A stretch of DNA of 64,000 nt from Panonychus citri (Eukaryota; Arthropoda; Arachnida; Trombidiformes; Tetranychidae): assembly GCF_014898815.1 (NCBI RefSeq), contig NW_026515454.1, positions 1,302,001 through 1,366,000 on the forward strand, in the 5' to 3' direction. Of this stretch, positions 12,627 to 27,584 are shown in pieces. Numbering within the stretch: position 1 is the first letter of the stretch; each line of letters starts with the position of its first letter. A program made the position numbers and the translations under genes. Under the pieces are notes generated by a model. That model saw nothing but the letters and a program-made list of their open reading frames with translations. It was not told the origin of the DNA and made no database searches.

Positions 12627-15063
12627 CTAGAATGATTATTATTTCTCCATGATGATTACTCAGGCTCTCAGGGAATGGAACTGAATTCATGTTCATTATC
12701 AGGCTATTGAAGCTATTGATTGGATTATTTTTTTTCCCTATTCCAATTGTAATGAAAATAGTAATAATACTAATAATGATTATGATAAGTTTCATATTGA
12801 TTAGTTGATACTCACCATGATATCATCGTCATTATCATCATCATGTTGATTATCATCTTGATTAACCTAAAAAAAGCTTTGGATGATAATAATTATTACC
12901 ATGATAATAGTAAACTTTTAATTGTCTATTCAACTTCTTGATTCATTTCATTGTTATCAACGATTTTTATTATTACCATTAAAAGGTTGATGATTATTTT
13001 TTCATTCATCGCCATGAGAGATAATCAATTGATTAATCAGAATAGAAGAGGAAATTTTTTTTCTCGATAAATTTGAAAATTAGATTGGTGGTGGTGGTGG
13101 AAAATATTATTATCATTATCATCGCCTGGGAGTGGGAGGTTAAACTCCCACTGATAATCACAAAGATGATAATATAATAGAGAGAGAGAGAAAGTTTTTC
13201 TCATTGAAATTCATTCATTTCTTTAATTCTGTTCCCATTCAAATGTAATGGTGACTTTCATGAGGATGAATGAGCTGAATCACAATTGAAATTGAGATTT
13301 AAATTCACAATCAAAGCTCTAAATTGTTATTTTTATTACCTAACTGGTTGATGATCACTAACTGTTGAAATCATTGAAATGTCTTGTGAATATCTATCAT
13401 GAGATTTACCTGTAAATCTTGATAACTTTCACTTGAATTTCCTGAAACTCACAAACAAGAAACCAGAATCACCAGATTAACCTGAATTTCTTGAGATAAT
13501 AATAATAAGATGATGATAACTACAAATCAAACATCATGATGATTATTCAATTTACTGAAACAACTCAATTTTCATCATGATGATAATCATTTAAAGGCTA
13601 ATGATTTTTTCATGGAAAATGCAAAAAAAAACTCAATCAAATCACAATTTTTACCATTCCCACTCTAACTTACCCACCGGTGGGTTTTTTAAGCAAAATA
13701 AAGGAGACAACAATCAAATTGATGATTAACTTTTCCAATTAATTATTAATCATCTAATTGACAAATAATATTGTTTGATAATTTTGTTGTTTTCATCATC
13801 ATTTTTACCGTTACTTTTTTTCATTGTTTAATTATCATCATCATAATTAGTTTGATGATGATGATAATTAGTTAATAATAGTCTTGATCATGTCAATAAT
13901 AATCAATCATCATCAATAGAGATTAACTAAGTTAATTCAGTTTAATACATTAGATATATAAAATATCATCAAATCAACCATATTAATGATTATCAGGATA
14001 ATCGTTGGCAAACAATTTATCATTAATTAGTGATAATATTAACAATCTAAATTAATTAGTATCAATTTTCATTTTCCAAATGTATTAGTATTAACAATTA
14101 TGTAATGATAATGAAACAAATTTGTCTTGATAATATCAAAATTAACGTTAACAAATTAAAAGCAAAGTTAATTAGTCTAATTAAAACTAATCACAGAGCC
14201 ATTTAGTTGATGATTAAAGTTGATTTAACACAATTAAATATCAGCTTAATAACGGAAATTGAAATATCTTCCGGTTTATATTATGATGATGATGAAGATA
14301 ATTATTACCTTGAGAGAGAGAGAGAGGTAAAGTAATTAGAGTTAATTGTTAACAGTTAAATCAAAAGGTAACCAAGAAAATTAAATCAATCAAACTCAAT
14401 CAAGTTCAATTAGTTAACAAAACCCAAACCCACACACACAAATCAAACAAAATAAATGGGAGAAAATTAAATCAATACAATTTAGATGAAATAAAAAAAG
14501 TGACAGATAATTAAAATTAATCAATTAACTAATCAGTTGAGTCATCAAACTAATTAGACGAAAAAAGTTAATTTCCTATGTAAAGATACAGGGAAAAACT
14601 TGATCGAATCAGCGATTTTTTTTTTGATAATCATTTGCAACTCCAACAATCAAAACTAATCACAATGATAATCATCGCCCTTCACCACCCACTTCATGGA
14701 GGGTGGGAAACTGTTCCACCTCGAACTGAATCATCATAATCTCTTATGTAATTGCTTAGCATTTGTTATGTAGTCTTTGTAAAGGAAAACATTAAGTTCA
14801 AAGGTTTTTTTTTCTGTATTATCATGCTTGGTATTCATCATCATCATGATTGTTCATTCAATTTGCCCTGAATGCTGAGTTATCATGATGCTAAAATTTG
14901 TAGTTATATTATCATGGTGATGATGATGATGATGAGACTCTGGATGTTGACGATAATGCTGATATCTAGTAAATAGTAATGATAGTGATAATAATATAAT
15001 AGCGTTGGAGGAAACATATTGTCTGGAAACAATGAATTCTGAGTATATTTTAAAGAAGATGAT

Positions 15064-15104
<41 letters not shown>

Positions 15105-15415
15105 TGGGGAAGATAAAAATTCACATCAAAATATCTTCTTCTTTTCTTCTTCCTTCTCCTCCTCCTTTTTTCTCTTCATCATCTTCAAGAAATTCTGAAC
15201 AATTCAGATAAAATATACACATGAACAGATAGATAATATTATCATCATGTTATGTTCAATTTCAACAACAAAAACCATGTTATCAAGTGGTGGTTCTTGG
15301 TAGTTCTCGGTGGGATATGTGTAAGTGAGAGTGTAGATGCAAGGAGCTTGAAGATGAGAGAGAAAGAGAAAATCAAAGAAGAAAAAGTTTCATTGTCAAG
15401 TTTTTCACCTTAAAG

Positions 15416-15450
<35 letters not shown>

Positions 15451-18400
15451 TGCTCTTCCATGGAAAATTTCACCTCTCCCTCTGAAGTGTTTTCTCACCT
15501 CCTCTCTTATCATGCTCTGAATTTTATACCTTAGAACTTTTTTTTCTCAGTTTTCACTTTCAACCGATTCATTGTAATTCTGTTAAGGCAAAAAATTCTC
15601 ATCCAAGTTTCGATTCTAAAGTTACTATTACATGATGATAATTCTGATTCGACAAAAAAAAGATATAAAAAGGAATCGCCACTCAACTACTAAGGTGAAA
15701 TGAGAAAAAAAACAACACTCGAAAAACGACCCAATCAACATACAAGAATTTTGTGAATGAAATTGAAATTTTTTTGAATCATTTATGAATCAGCTTATGA
15801 ATTTATCATGAATCAGAGCTTTTTTGGGATTCATTTTCTTTCAAAAAAATTAGAATTAGAAAAAAAATTTTTTTTCATTTTTGATTTGAGCGCCGAAAAT
15901 GTTGATTAAAATGATTTAGTTATTTTTCCGCGAGAAAATTTTTCAAAATGTAAACAAACACAAATGGTTTTCTACTGAACTGTGTTTTAATTTCAATTGA
16001 GCATAAGAATTTTGTTATTGTGAGAAATTCAACGAGGTAATAGATAAAATTCAATGATTTTTTACAATTTGTACTACAATATATGTGATTGGAAAAAGAA
16101 AATTTTCAGGTAACTTCTAAATAGAATATTAGAAAAATAACAATTTCTGAATAGAAGGTTTGAATGTAGAATTAGTAAATATTCTCATCTTCGAGTTCAA
16201 AATCCATTGGAGGAATTTCTAATGAATAGTTCATCACTGATTCTTGTGAAAAAGAATCTATTTCCATTTCTTTAAGCTCTTGAGAATAATCCATGAGGGT
16301 TGGAAATTTATCAAATTCAGTGCTATTTTCCTCCATGGAACTGTTTCTTTGAAATATTGAAAATTCTCTTTCTGGTCCACATCCATTGGTGATTCTGGAC
16401 AATAGTAATTCATGGAATGGGAACCTTTTCAATGGATTTTGGAACAAAATTACCCATAATCATATATGAAAATAAAGCTTAAAGAAAACAGAAAATTAGA
16501 AAAAGCTAACGCAAAACTAAAAGATTGACTTAGATTTTTTCTTACCTGATTTTATTCTTTGTTTTAGAATCACTTGAAATAGAAGAAATTTAAACACAAT
16601 CAGTTGGAGCACAATTAGAAATAAACAAAATTCTAAAAATTGATTAAGATGAAATTAAAACTGAAAGTTGTCACATAAACACAGAACAAGACTGATTGGA
16701 TTGTTTTCTAAAAGAAAAGCTAAATTGAGAAAGTTCTTTTCTTTAGATCATTCGACCATATGTTTTGGTTTTGAATTGAATTTTCTCAATTTAAACCTTG
16801 TCCTCTTGGAATAACTACTTGTTCCATAAATATTGCTCAATGATATGATCTCTTTTGCTTTTGAAGTGAAAAGTTGACGTTTTGATGTAGATGAATTTAT
16901 CAGCAACACTTTCAATGGGTAGACAAATAATTTTATCGAGCAATGTTATAACCTCCTGAATATTTTCCAAATTGAAAGAAATAAAACCAGTGATTCCTTG
17001 AAATGAAACAGCAACTTCTTTAACTCGATAATTATTACAGAGTAGAAATAGATTTGATTGATATTGAACGATATATTTGACCAGATAGAAATTCTTATTT
17101 TTATCCAATATTTTCGAATCGTCTCTTCTTTTCTTTCTACAATAACTTTCGCATGAATATCTTTTTCCAAGCACTTTGATTGTTTTGAAAAAAACAATAT
17201 CTTGTTCCGAAACTTGATGAAAATTAAGATGTTCTTTCAGAGCAATTACAGCGATTCCAATTTCAGTAAGACGTGTACCTTTTTCTTTGATGAAAATACA
17301 TTTATCTTTTTCCGAAATACAACCAAAGTTCTTTTTCTCTGATTGGGATAAATTCCACTTTTCCAATCTATTGATCTTGTAATCTTTATAGCGAAAATCA
17401 CTCATAAAAAATCTGACAAGTGATGGGCCGATGTTTGAGTATCGATGAACTTTATCCTTTATGATCCCCATGTAATCTTCTAAAGGGTAAGAAGACATAT
17501 TGGAATTTGGTCCTAAATTCAGAAGAGAGTCTGATAGATGAGATAAAATGTGAAGGTTGTATGTTAGAAAAGAAGATCCAAATATTTCTGAACATCCCAA
17601 TTGAAACTCTTTAACTAAATTCTGTATTTCAGTCACGGTTACAAATTCAGCTTTTCCTGTATGGGAAAGGTAATAGATCCTTGAAAGGCAACTAAAGTAG
17701 CGTAAAACTTTAGGCTTAAACAAACCAACAGTTGTCGAATGGAAAAAGTAACTTAAAAAAGCATCATATTCACAACTTTTCCAGAATTTTAACTGGTCCA
17801 AATCTCTTGGAATCCTTGTAAATTCTGATGGAACTGCAATTGAGATTAAACGGGAACTTAATTCTTTTCTCATAGAGTTTCTATCAAATCCTCGTTCTAA
17901 ATGTCTCAAGGAATCTGCTCCAACTAGACCTTTGCTTATAAGATTGCGAAATATTCCCAAGCTTATGCAGTGCATTGGCTCCACACATATTCCTCGAACA
18001 ATATCAAAATCAACTAGACGTAGAAGTGGAGAGATTCCATTTAAACCACGAAAACGGGGATTCTGAAGAACTTCTGAATCTGGATCTTGTTCAATGATTC
18101 GACTGAATGTAAGAAAATCATCGTTTTTTCTCATCAAATTCAATTGATCCTCGCTGGTTAGATTCGGATAGACTCTTGCTCCACCAACAGACGAGGCTGT
18201 GACTAAGCACCAGTCACAGCCATTTAGATGATTATATTGCCTGACACATCGGAGATAAGCACGCATGGGAGCATCTGCAATTAACCCAACCAAATGAAAC
18301 GTTGCTCTAGAATTAGAACTTATTCTTGTAGGAAATGTTGATAACTCTAGTAATTCATCACAAACAGGACCTAGATAACATTCAACTGCTGGTTTTTTTC

Positions 18401-21400
18401 TGCCGACAAATATTCCAACCAAAAAAAAGAACTTTTTCCTAAATTCCGGTTTGATTTCGTTGATTGTTATGAAAATTGGAAATATTTTTTCACTTGAACT
18501 TTTTCCAGTGGCCACTTCGTCTGCATGTAAAGTCAGTGTATATCGTTTATCTTGTGAAAGATTTCCCATTTCCTTAACACGCTTGGCTTCAGCACAGTTT
18601 GAAACATCGAACCGTTGATCATCTTCTATCCAGAAGTAATTTGGTAAATTATGGATATACTTTTCTATTTGTTGACGAAGAGGCAGATGTAGAAAAAATT
18701 TTCCAGGTTTCAGCACAGCTTGAATAAGTTCTTGTTCACATTCATACGATTGCAAATTAGAAGGTTCCCCGATTAAAGGACCATGAGAATGATCTTTTTC
18801 ACATAAAATATAGATATTTATATTGGTTTCCAGGGCTTTTTTATCCCAATAATACCTCAAGCTCGGGAGATGATTATTCGAAGAAAAATATCTTTTACTC
18901 AAATCCTTGAAAAGCTGAAACACGTTGTCTGCTTGAGAAAGATTCAAACCAATGTGAGAAATAAGAGTTTCAAAAAGCGTTTCACAGTATTCACTTATTG
19001 TTGGAACTATTTTCTCAGTATCATCTTCTAAATTCATTGAACTGGTTTCACTTGAATCCGAAGGAAAAAAATTGGTTATTTCTGTTGAGTCTTCACTTTC
19101 CGTATCTGGCACACCAAACTCATGATTCTGAGTATCTGGCAAACTATTGATGTAAAACAATTGAAAATTTTCATGTTGTTGTCGATGACGACGATTTAAA
19201 TTTCTGATTGAACCCATTGTTTATTTTTCATATAAATTAATTAAATATTTAATAGAATATTAAATAAATCATTTAAACTCACAGACAAACAAAAAAAATC
19301 ACTAAATAGATTTAGAGTTTAAACCACATGTGTTTGTTTACATTCTAAAGAGAATTTTAATTTATTCGATTGTTGCTTAGCAACAATCGCTCATTAGCCA
19401 ATCAGAAACGAGAGAACGAAATTTGTTCTTTTTAATCAAATTTCCTTTTTCGATAGTACAAAGCTAGATAATTTTTTATCTACAAGCGTTTCCTTTTTTA
19501 ATTTTGTTTTATTTGCATTAGTTTATGGATTTAAAGCCCATAAGAAAAAGTTATACTTTTAAAATCGCCAAAAATAGTAGTTCCCGTGCTAGAAGCTCAG
19601 TGCTCACGAATCAAACAACTCTAATTGGATCTATGTTAACCCTAAAAATGGGAGAAAAAATTATCGCTGCTATTTGTCGTGTGAAAGATGAATCTGGTGT
19701 TGAGAAAACGATTCCTTTTTGTTTTAAAGTGGACGGAGATCAAATTCCATCAACACTAAAGTCTTTAGATGTTTCTTTTGAAAGCTTGATAAGTGTTTAT
19801 GTCCCAGAATGTGAACCGTTTCCGGCAATGGTAATCATCATAGCAGGTAAGTCTCTTTCTAGTCTTTTTAATACAAGTTGATTAATTTCTTTTTCTTTTC
19901 AGACGATTCTGGAGATTTATTTCAAGTCTATAAGACGTTTCTAGCTAATGTTAAGAGCTTCAATTTGAAAAACTTTCAAAAAACTCTTTCTAAATGGATA
20001 AATATTGAGGGTGTTCAAATAAAACCTTTAGCTTTGAAAAAGTTTCCAGTTGTAAAATCAGGAGAGTTCACAGAAATTTTGAAAAAGGTTAAATCTTTAA
20101 GGAAAGTTGCTGATTACGAGGGAAGAACAGATGAATCGGCGCCTTCAACATCTCATTCTGAAAATATTGTAACTGTTGTATCTATGGAAGGAGAAAGAAA
20201 TTCAATTCCTAGTGGACAAAATTCCAATAAAAGAAAAAAGATAAATTTCCCATCCATGCTACCGAAAGTTGATCTTCAACCACTGGCAATAGCTGCTTCG
20301 AAGCTTGTACACACTAGTGTGAAAGCCTATGCTGCTGAGCTTCAAAAAGTTCTAGAAGCAATTGTTCAACAACCAGAAGAAGATACTATTCCGGCTGGAT
20401 ATCCCTTAGATGTTTCAGATGGCTTCCAGAATATAAGAATTATTCCAAAAGATAAAACATTCGAGCAGAATAAGATCACATACATCGAAGGTATACTTCC
20501 TGTTAGATCTCGAAACTATCAACAAGCGATTGCTAAAAGAGTCAAAATGGGCCGTGCTGTTGAAGAGCTAGAACCTACCATGTTGTTGAACAACATCATC
20601 AAGAACTGTTTCCCTCGCCATTGGCTTGTAAATACTACTATCCGAGGTTCTGGAGGAAAAAGATGTTTGATCTCAATTTGGAACTATGAAAAACCATTAT
20701 CGGATCCATGTAAAGGTGTTTTCCAAAATGGTCTTGGTGAAAAAAGACTTTTGGCTTTATTAGGTAAGAAATCTTGAAGAATCTTTTTCAATTAACTAAT
20801 TGAATTTCTTCTTTGAATTAGATCATGTTCTTAGGAAATGTAAAAAGTGTAGCTACGATAAATCGATAGAAAAAGCTTTGGTTATTGCAATGTCAAAATA
20901 CATCAATTATCATAAAACAGTTCTGGAAAAGAAACGTAAGAAAAAGATCTACACCTCTTCTGAATCAGATCATGAAGAATACAACACTGAAGATGTGGAA
21001 ACAGGAAATGAAACCAATGATGACGATGATGATGGCGAAGTTTTATCAGAAGTACCTGATGAAATTGTAGAAAAGAATATGGTGGATGATAAAGTTTCTG
21101 AGCCACTCGAAAGTTCTCACCTTAATTTGAAAAACTTCTGTGTTTATGAACCTAATTCTGAAGACGATGATTCTCAAAAAGAAATAGTTCTGGATGACGA
21201 TGAGGATAAGGATGGAAATTCAACTCGCAATCCGCCATCAAAAAGTGATGATGTTGCCCATGTTATACGTCCCGAATCTGATGCTAATGAGGAAGCTATT
21301 CCGCCTTCAGAGCCTCAGAATCAACTGATTACTGAACAAGAAAAAGAAATTCAAGTTGGAAAGTTCTAGATCAACAAGCCACTGACGATTCAACAACACA

Positions 21401-24400
21401 AGATGCGGACACTGATCTTGAAAGATCTGATACAATTGTCAGTGATAATATTCCCGATTCGATAAATGATTCAGGAGTTGCAATGGATACTAGCTCTTCG
21501 GGAAGTTTTTCTGTTGGAAAAAGATCACGACGAACGATTTCGAGTTATTTTCCAAAGAAACAAAGAACAAAAGAAAACGATCAAGCCATTCCAGTGGAAA
21601 CAATTTCTACCTTCGGAACTGTTGAAGGTCGCTTGAATTGTGACTCTCCCCAATCATCGCAAGTTCTTAATCTGCAAACTACTTCAGCTATTGCTGAAAG
21701 AGTTGACTCTAATCTGGACAAGGAAGACAAAGGCGATGTTTCTGATGGAACAGACGAATTTCTTGCTAAATTAGAAGCACTGGCATCTGACCCAAAGAAA
21801 AAGATTCTTCTGAAAAGAATCATCGGTTGAAAATATTCTTCAAGAAAAGGTTAAAATTCTTACATATTTACAAATTACTCATATTTTTTCTTATTTTCTG
21901 ATTTTCTGACACCCAGAAATTGATATTTTTCTAATATTTCAAAACTTCTAAAGGTAGAAAATGAATAGATTGCCATCGAAAGGTGAAGCATTGAATATAT
22001 TCAATTTTAAGTGAACCTTCAAAAGCTTTTAGTGAAACAGACTTGATAAGATTTACTAGAAACTGGTCCGTTTTAATTTTGTCATGAAATTTCAAATTGA
22101 AGAGTTTTTATTCATTTTCTATCTTGGAAAAAATTCCATATTTACTAACCTACGACTAATGATCTCGTTACAAAACCTCTTTAAAAATTACAACAGAAAT
22201 CAATTTATTTTCTAATCAAACCGGTTAATTTTTTCTATTCCCACTGGGTATTTTGATTACAATTCACAATAAAAAATTATTTGGAATAATTTCCGTTTCC
22301 TGGTTTGATTGTTTTCTGTGTTTCTAATGTGTGTTGAATTGTATATTTTTCTAATTCTTTTTTCGAGCTTTGAAAAATGTTTTCTGACCGTGATCCTCGT
22401 TTAATTAGACAATTTTCTAAAGGAAAAAGCTTGCCTAATCTGACTAGACAATCTTCCAGTGAAAACTCACAGTCTAATTTGAGTAAACAATCTGACTCTT
22501 TTTCTTCAAGAGCCCACACGCCCTCTCCTTTTGAGAAAAATATCTTTTCTAACAATCCAGAATTTAGTTCTGAAGTTCCAACAACAAGTTCTTTATCATC
22601 TCAGTGTGAATTTGTCAAGAAATCTGGCTCTCTGCTTATCATGTTTCTCCCTAACATGGTAGACGAAAGATTTAATCGTATTAAACAGCCTTTGGTGGTT
22701 AATGTAAAAGAGTCAAAGCTAATCGAATTTGGACTTGATCTTCCGTTCAAAGATTATTTTGACAGTTACCGGAACTCTTTCCAAATCACTGTAGACAAAT
22801 TTTCTTTATGTGGACAAATAATTGCTTCAGGAGGTAAGTTGATTTTCTGAATTGAATTTTATCAGGAAAAGAGCTGAAATTGTTTTTATTCTTCTCTTTA
22901 GCTGACCCGATATCCCTTCATGACTCAGTAAAAAGTAATATTATAAACAATAAAGACTGGAGAAATTGTAATAAGATGCTAACAAATTTAGACTTCGACT
23001 GTAGGATCAGGCATAAACCATTGAAGTCTTCATATGATTTGCCTGAACAATATCTCATGGAAAAGAATAAATTTCTAGATTTCTTGAACACTTTCAAGAA
23101 ACTCAAAAGGTTGGATACTTTAATTGAGAAAGATTCAGATGAAAAAGACGTCGATGATAGACGATGCTCGGATGACTCTTCGATAGAGCCTAAAATTAGC
23201 AAACGTTTGAGAAAAACTCCCGTGGCAAACTCGATGACACAAGAAGAGGGTTACAAAAAAAGTGTTTCTTCAAAAAAAACTGAGAAAAATGTCTCTTTGG
23301 ATGATGGTTCTTGTTCATGCTCAGGAGGAAAAAAATCAAAAGAAAAAGCTTTTGATAACTTAATCAATTTGAAGGAAAGATTAAATGAACGTAAATTATT
23401 ACTTTCTCAACTCGATGTCAAGGAAATGATAATTTCTGACTTAATCGAGGCAATTTCAGAAATTTATAATTTTCTTTGTGAATCTGAAACTGAAAGCCGA
23501 AAATCGATCAGAAAAGTTCCAGTTAACGATGATACTTGTAAAGATTCGAAAAAAAAGCTTATCTATATCGAAGGTACTATAGCTTTGGACCTAGAAAGAT
23601 ATAAATTCGCTTCAAAAAATGCAAAGCCATCGAATCCATTATCTTTTGCTTATAACCTGATAAAGAACTGTTTCCCGAAATCTTATTATCAGAATGTCAC
23701 GCTTGGTAAAAAAATCTATTCTGTTGATGAGCTTGAGTCTATGGATATCGAAAGAAAAGATTACAAAGGCAAATTCGTGTTACCTTTTATTTGGGGATTC
23801 AAGGATCCATACGAGGAACCACTTCAAGGAAAACTTCATCTAGATCTTGGGCTTGCCAGAGTTCAAGATTTCATCGGTAAGCTTTAGTTTCTTTTTCTCT
23901 CCAAGCATCAGTTCCGAACGATTTTCTAATATTTTATTTCTAATTCTTCATAGATCACTGCTTTCGTAAATCCGGAATAATGGAATATAATGAAATTCAG
24001 GAAAAAGAACTGAGAAATCGAATACAGAAAGAACTTTGTAATATGAATGCTTTTGAAAGAAACTTAAAGAAAAATGAAACTGAAGATCAAATGTCTCAGG
24101 ATGAAGAACAAATTCGAACAGAAAATGAAGAAAATGATATTATTCCGCCAAATTTGCTGACAAATAGAAAAACAGATAAAGATAAAGAACTTCGATCTTT
24201 TTCTGTAGATATTTGGGATCCAGAAACATTTGATTTTTCTGCTTGAAATTGTTCTATTTGCGAAATAAAAACTTATTCTCAACTTCTGAATAATTATAAA
24301 ATTCTAAATTTCTATTTTCGCGAATTCAAAAGTAACGCTACACATTCGTTCACACATTCTAACATTCTGTTGATATATTTCGATTAGCTCTGAATTTCGA

Positions 24401-27400
24401 GCAATATTTTTCTTGAATTTAGATATTTATCTAAATTAATAGATTTAAATCTATCCAAGAGAAAGGAATTCCTTTCTCTTGGAAAATGTTCAGCTTTCCA
24501 GCTCAGATTTTTTACTCTGGTTTCTATTTTCGGAGAAACTTGGATTAGAATCCAAAATTTTTGATTCAAAACTATTCATAAAGTCCATGATTCATAAATG
24601 ATTCAAAATGGCCCAACCGGTGCCTTTTCTGAGTCATTTCTGAGTCAAAAATGTTGATTGGGGAGAAAAGTTTTAATTTTTTTTCTCGCTCTGATCCTTT
24701 TCGTCATGAACTTTTTTTAATCAGAACATTTTGTCTAGAAACTCCCAAGTTTGTACCAATTATCATGATAATAATAAATAAATGGTTCAAAGACAAAAAG
24801 TTGATTCAGATTCAGTTAAGCTTAATGAATGGAGATGGTGTAAATCCATCAACGGTTAAATTTTATAAATGAAAATATTAATAATAACAAATTACCATGG
24901 GATTTGTTTCCAGAATCATTCTGATTCATCAGATAGACTCACATGTTAGCGCTATTACATGATAATAGTTTCCAATCCCCTGAAATATATTTACCTTAAA
25001 CCTTGGAAACATTACCTTCAACTTTTAACTTCACCATGGAAAACTCTGTTTAATCATGCTAATAATAATAATGAACCTGAGTTTTATGTATTCATATAAA
25101 TAATACGAAACATTAATCATCATTATCATGAGCTGAAGGTTGATTAAAATTATCAAATGCTGGGAGGGTGGGAAGATGTTATTAGATTGGAGTGGGTTGA
25201 AATTGAGGTGAGCGGGGAAAATGTTTATCAACAAGTTATGACTTTTTCATGAAAACTGAATTTCATATATTATGAGTATGAAAAATTCTGATAATGAAAT
25301 TGTTTCCTAAAGCATCAATTGTATCTGATTTGATCAGAATGAAATTTCAATTGTTCATATTAAACAATTTTATCATGAACCAATGATGATAATGATGCTG
25401 AGAATGACGATAATACAAGTTGATGAGATGAAATATTTTTTTTACCTAAATTACATTGGGAAAATATTTTCAATTCCCCTGTTGAACTGAGACTGGAGTA
25501 AAATTGTTCATTTCATGGGTTATACAATCATGAAGTGTGATCTAACAATTGAATCACAATGAGTGAGAGAGTGAAGATAATAAAAGAAAATGATTTGATT
25601 GAATTGTTATGTATCAAGTGAGTATATATGATTACGGTGAAAAAAGCAGGTTAATTGGATTGGAAAAGGAAAAATATTTCCACCATGAAATGAATCTTTT
25701 ACTCAGTATTTCATGATGATAATGTCATGATTGGGATAATTTAAAGATGATAAAAATTTCAATAGAAACAAAAAAAAGTGTCCAATTGTTTTGCCAATGC
25801 TGATAAATGTGAAACAATTTAAAAGGAGCTGAAAATCAAAAACAATTTTCATCAACTTGCACAATCAAGGTGTGTGTCAATATATTACAAGGAAGAGAGA
25901 GAGAGAGAGAGGAGAGAGAGAGCCTGGATGCGGAAATGATGTGATGACGATGATTGAAAGTGTAATAAAAAAGCCATAGGGTTGAAATTGCTTCACTTGT
26001 ACTCCGCTTTTTGGAAGGTGGGAAAATAAGAAGAAAAAAATTCATGTTAACATGAATTCAGGTATTTTCATGGTTCTTGCACCATTTAATAATCTGTAAT
26101 AACTAATTCACTTCACAGAAGCAGAAAGAGGTTGCAAGGTGGAAGAGGGAGTGGCAGTGGGAAAGAAAAGTGGGAGGAATTATGAGAGACCATGAATGGA
26201 AGATGAAATAAGATGCTAGAGAGAGAGAGAGAGAGTATGAGAAGGAGAAGGAAGGAAGGAAACGAAGATGATGAAGGTAAGATGACAAGTGAAGATAAAA
26301 GGAGAAGATAAGATGATGATTGAGCTTCCACTTTGCATCCCAAAGATGAAGATGAAGATCATCTTAATTTAAGAACTTTTTTCTTCTTCTTCGAACTAAT
26401 TTTCCTTGATTATATTTCCATTCTATCTTCTTGTCTTCTCTCATCATCTCATCTTCATCAGTCAATTCATTTTTATCACTCAACCATTAAACCTTTTCAT
26501 CAATGTAATAGTAATACACTTACAACTGTTGCTTTTTTCATCATTAGACTTACATTTGCCTTTTAGATTATCATAGTTGTGTAATGATAATCATATGTGT
26601 GTCTCGTTGGTTCAATGAGTTGATTAAATAAAGATGAAGATGAAAACTGAACCCGAACAAAAAGTTACAGAAAAAATAAACTCAATAAAATGAAAAGCGG
26701 TTGAAAACTGATCCCATTAATCAAAAGTCTTGATGTTTAATATTGTTCATGATTAAATCAGTTGATTCAATTGCTTTGTATCAATTTGTTTGACTTTCAA
26801 GTGATTAGGTTGATTGTTGAGGTGCGAAAATGCAAAACGATTACTTCCCAAATGGAGCAAATATTTGAGCTTCAATTTGGTTAACGAGAAACAGAAAAGA
26901 AAAATTTTTTTTATCCGAATTAATTCCAGAACTTTTTTTTCTATCATTTCCTTTTCGTTAGCTTACCTTTATTAATTAATAGCTTTAGCTTTTTTTTGAT
27001 AGAAAACAATATATTATATATATCGAGACATTGACACACCTTGAAGCTTTTTGGACGATGATGATGATGAGGATGAAGATAGAAATGTAATAATAATGCT
27101 AATGATAATAATGATGATAAGAGGACGAAGAAAATAATCAATTGTAAGTCTTTCGAACCATAATCTAATTGGTACAAAAGAACGAGAAAATCGAGTCAAA
27201 GAGAAGGAAGAAAAAAAACTAATCACTCTCATTATACATCATCTTTATCTTCCTGATACTCATATTCCTCTGAACTTTTCCCTATCATCACTCCCACTTT
27301 TATCACCCAATATTGACTCAGAAGAGAGAGAGAGAGAGAGAGAGACAGAGAAGGAGTCGGTTTTATCTATCATCATTATCTTCATCGTCTTCCTTTCCCA

Positions 27401-27544
27401 TGATAGATTAGTTTCATTGGAACTTTTTTCTTCCTCTCTCACTCTCTTCTTTTCGTGAGCCAGGAAAAATATCATATTGACATGGGAGTTTTTCCCTCCC
27501 ACCAATATCATATATTAATAAAAGTAGAACACCAAGTAAACTAA

Positions 27545-27584
<40 letters not shown>

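Larger units (their letters stand above)
15640..24740 (-). mobile_element. CACTA/TNP2-type DNA transposon with transposase plus two accessory genes
   Basis: The unit contains a TNP2-like transposase (minus strand) and two plus-strand paralogous genes. Facing inverted repeats bound it. A perfect 21-bp repeat lies at 15772-15792 and, inverted, at 24588-24608. Outside it, CCCAATCAACAT is at 15730-15741 and inverted at 24651-24662. Further out, GAGAAAAAAAA, AAAAGGA-TC and TTCTGATT blocks are again shared in order, so the imperfect terminal repeats are roughly 150 bp. TGAATCAT-like motifs recur inside both ends, resembling CACTA subterminal repeats. I could not fix the exact outer ends, a CACTA terminal motif or a 2-3 bp duplication, so the limits are approximate. 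Confidence 0.65.
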
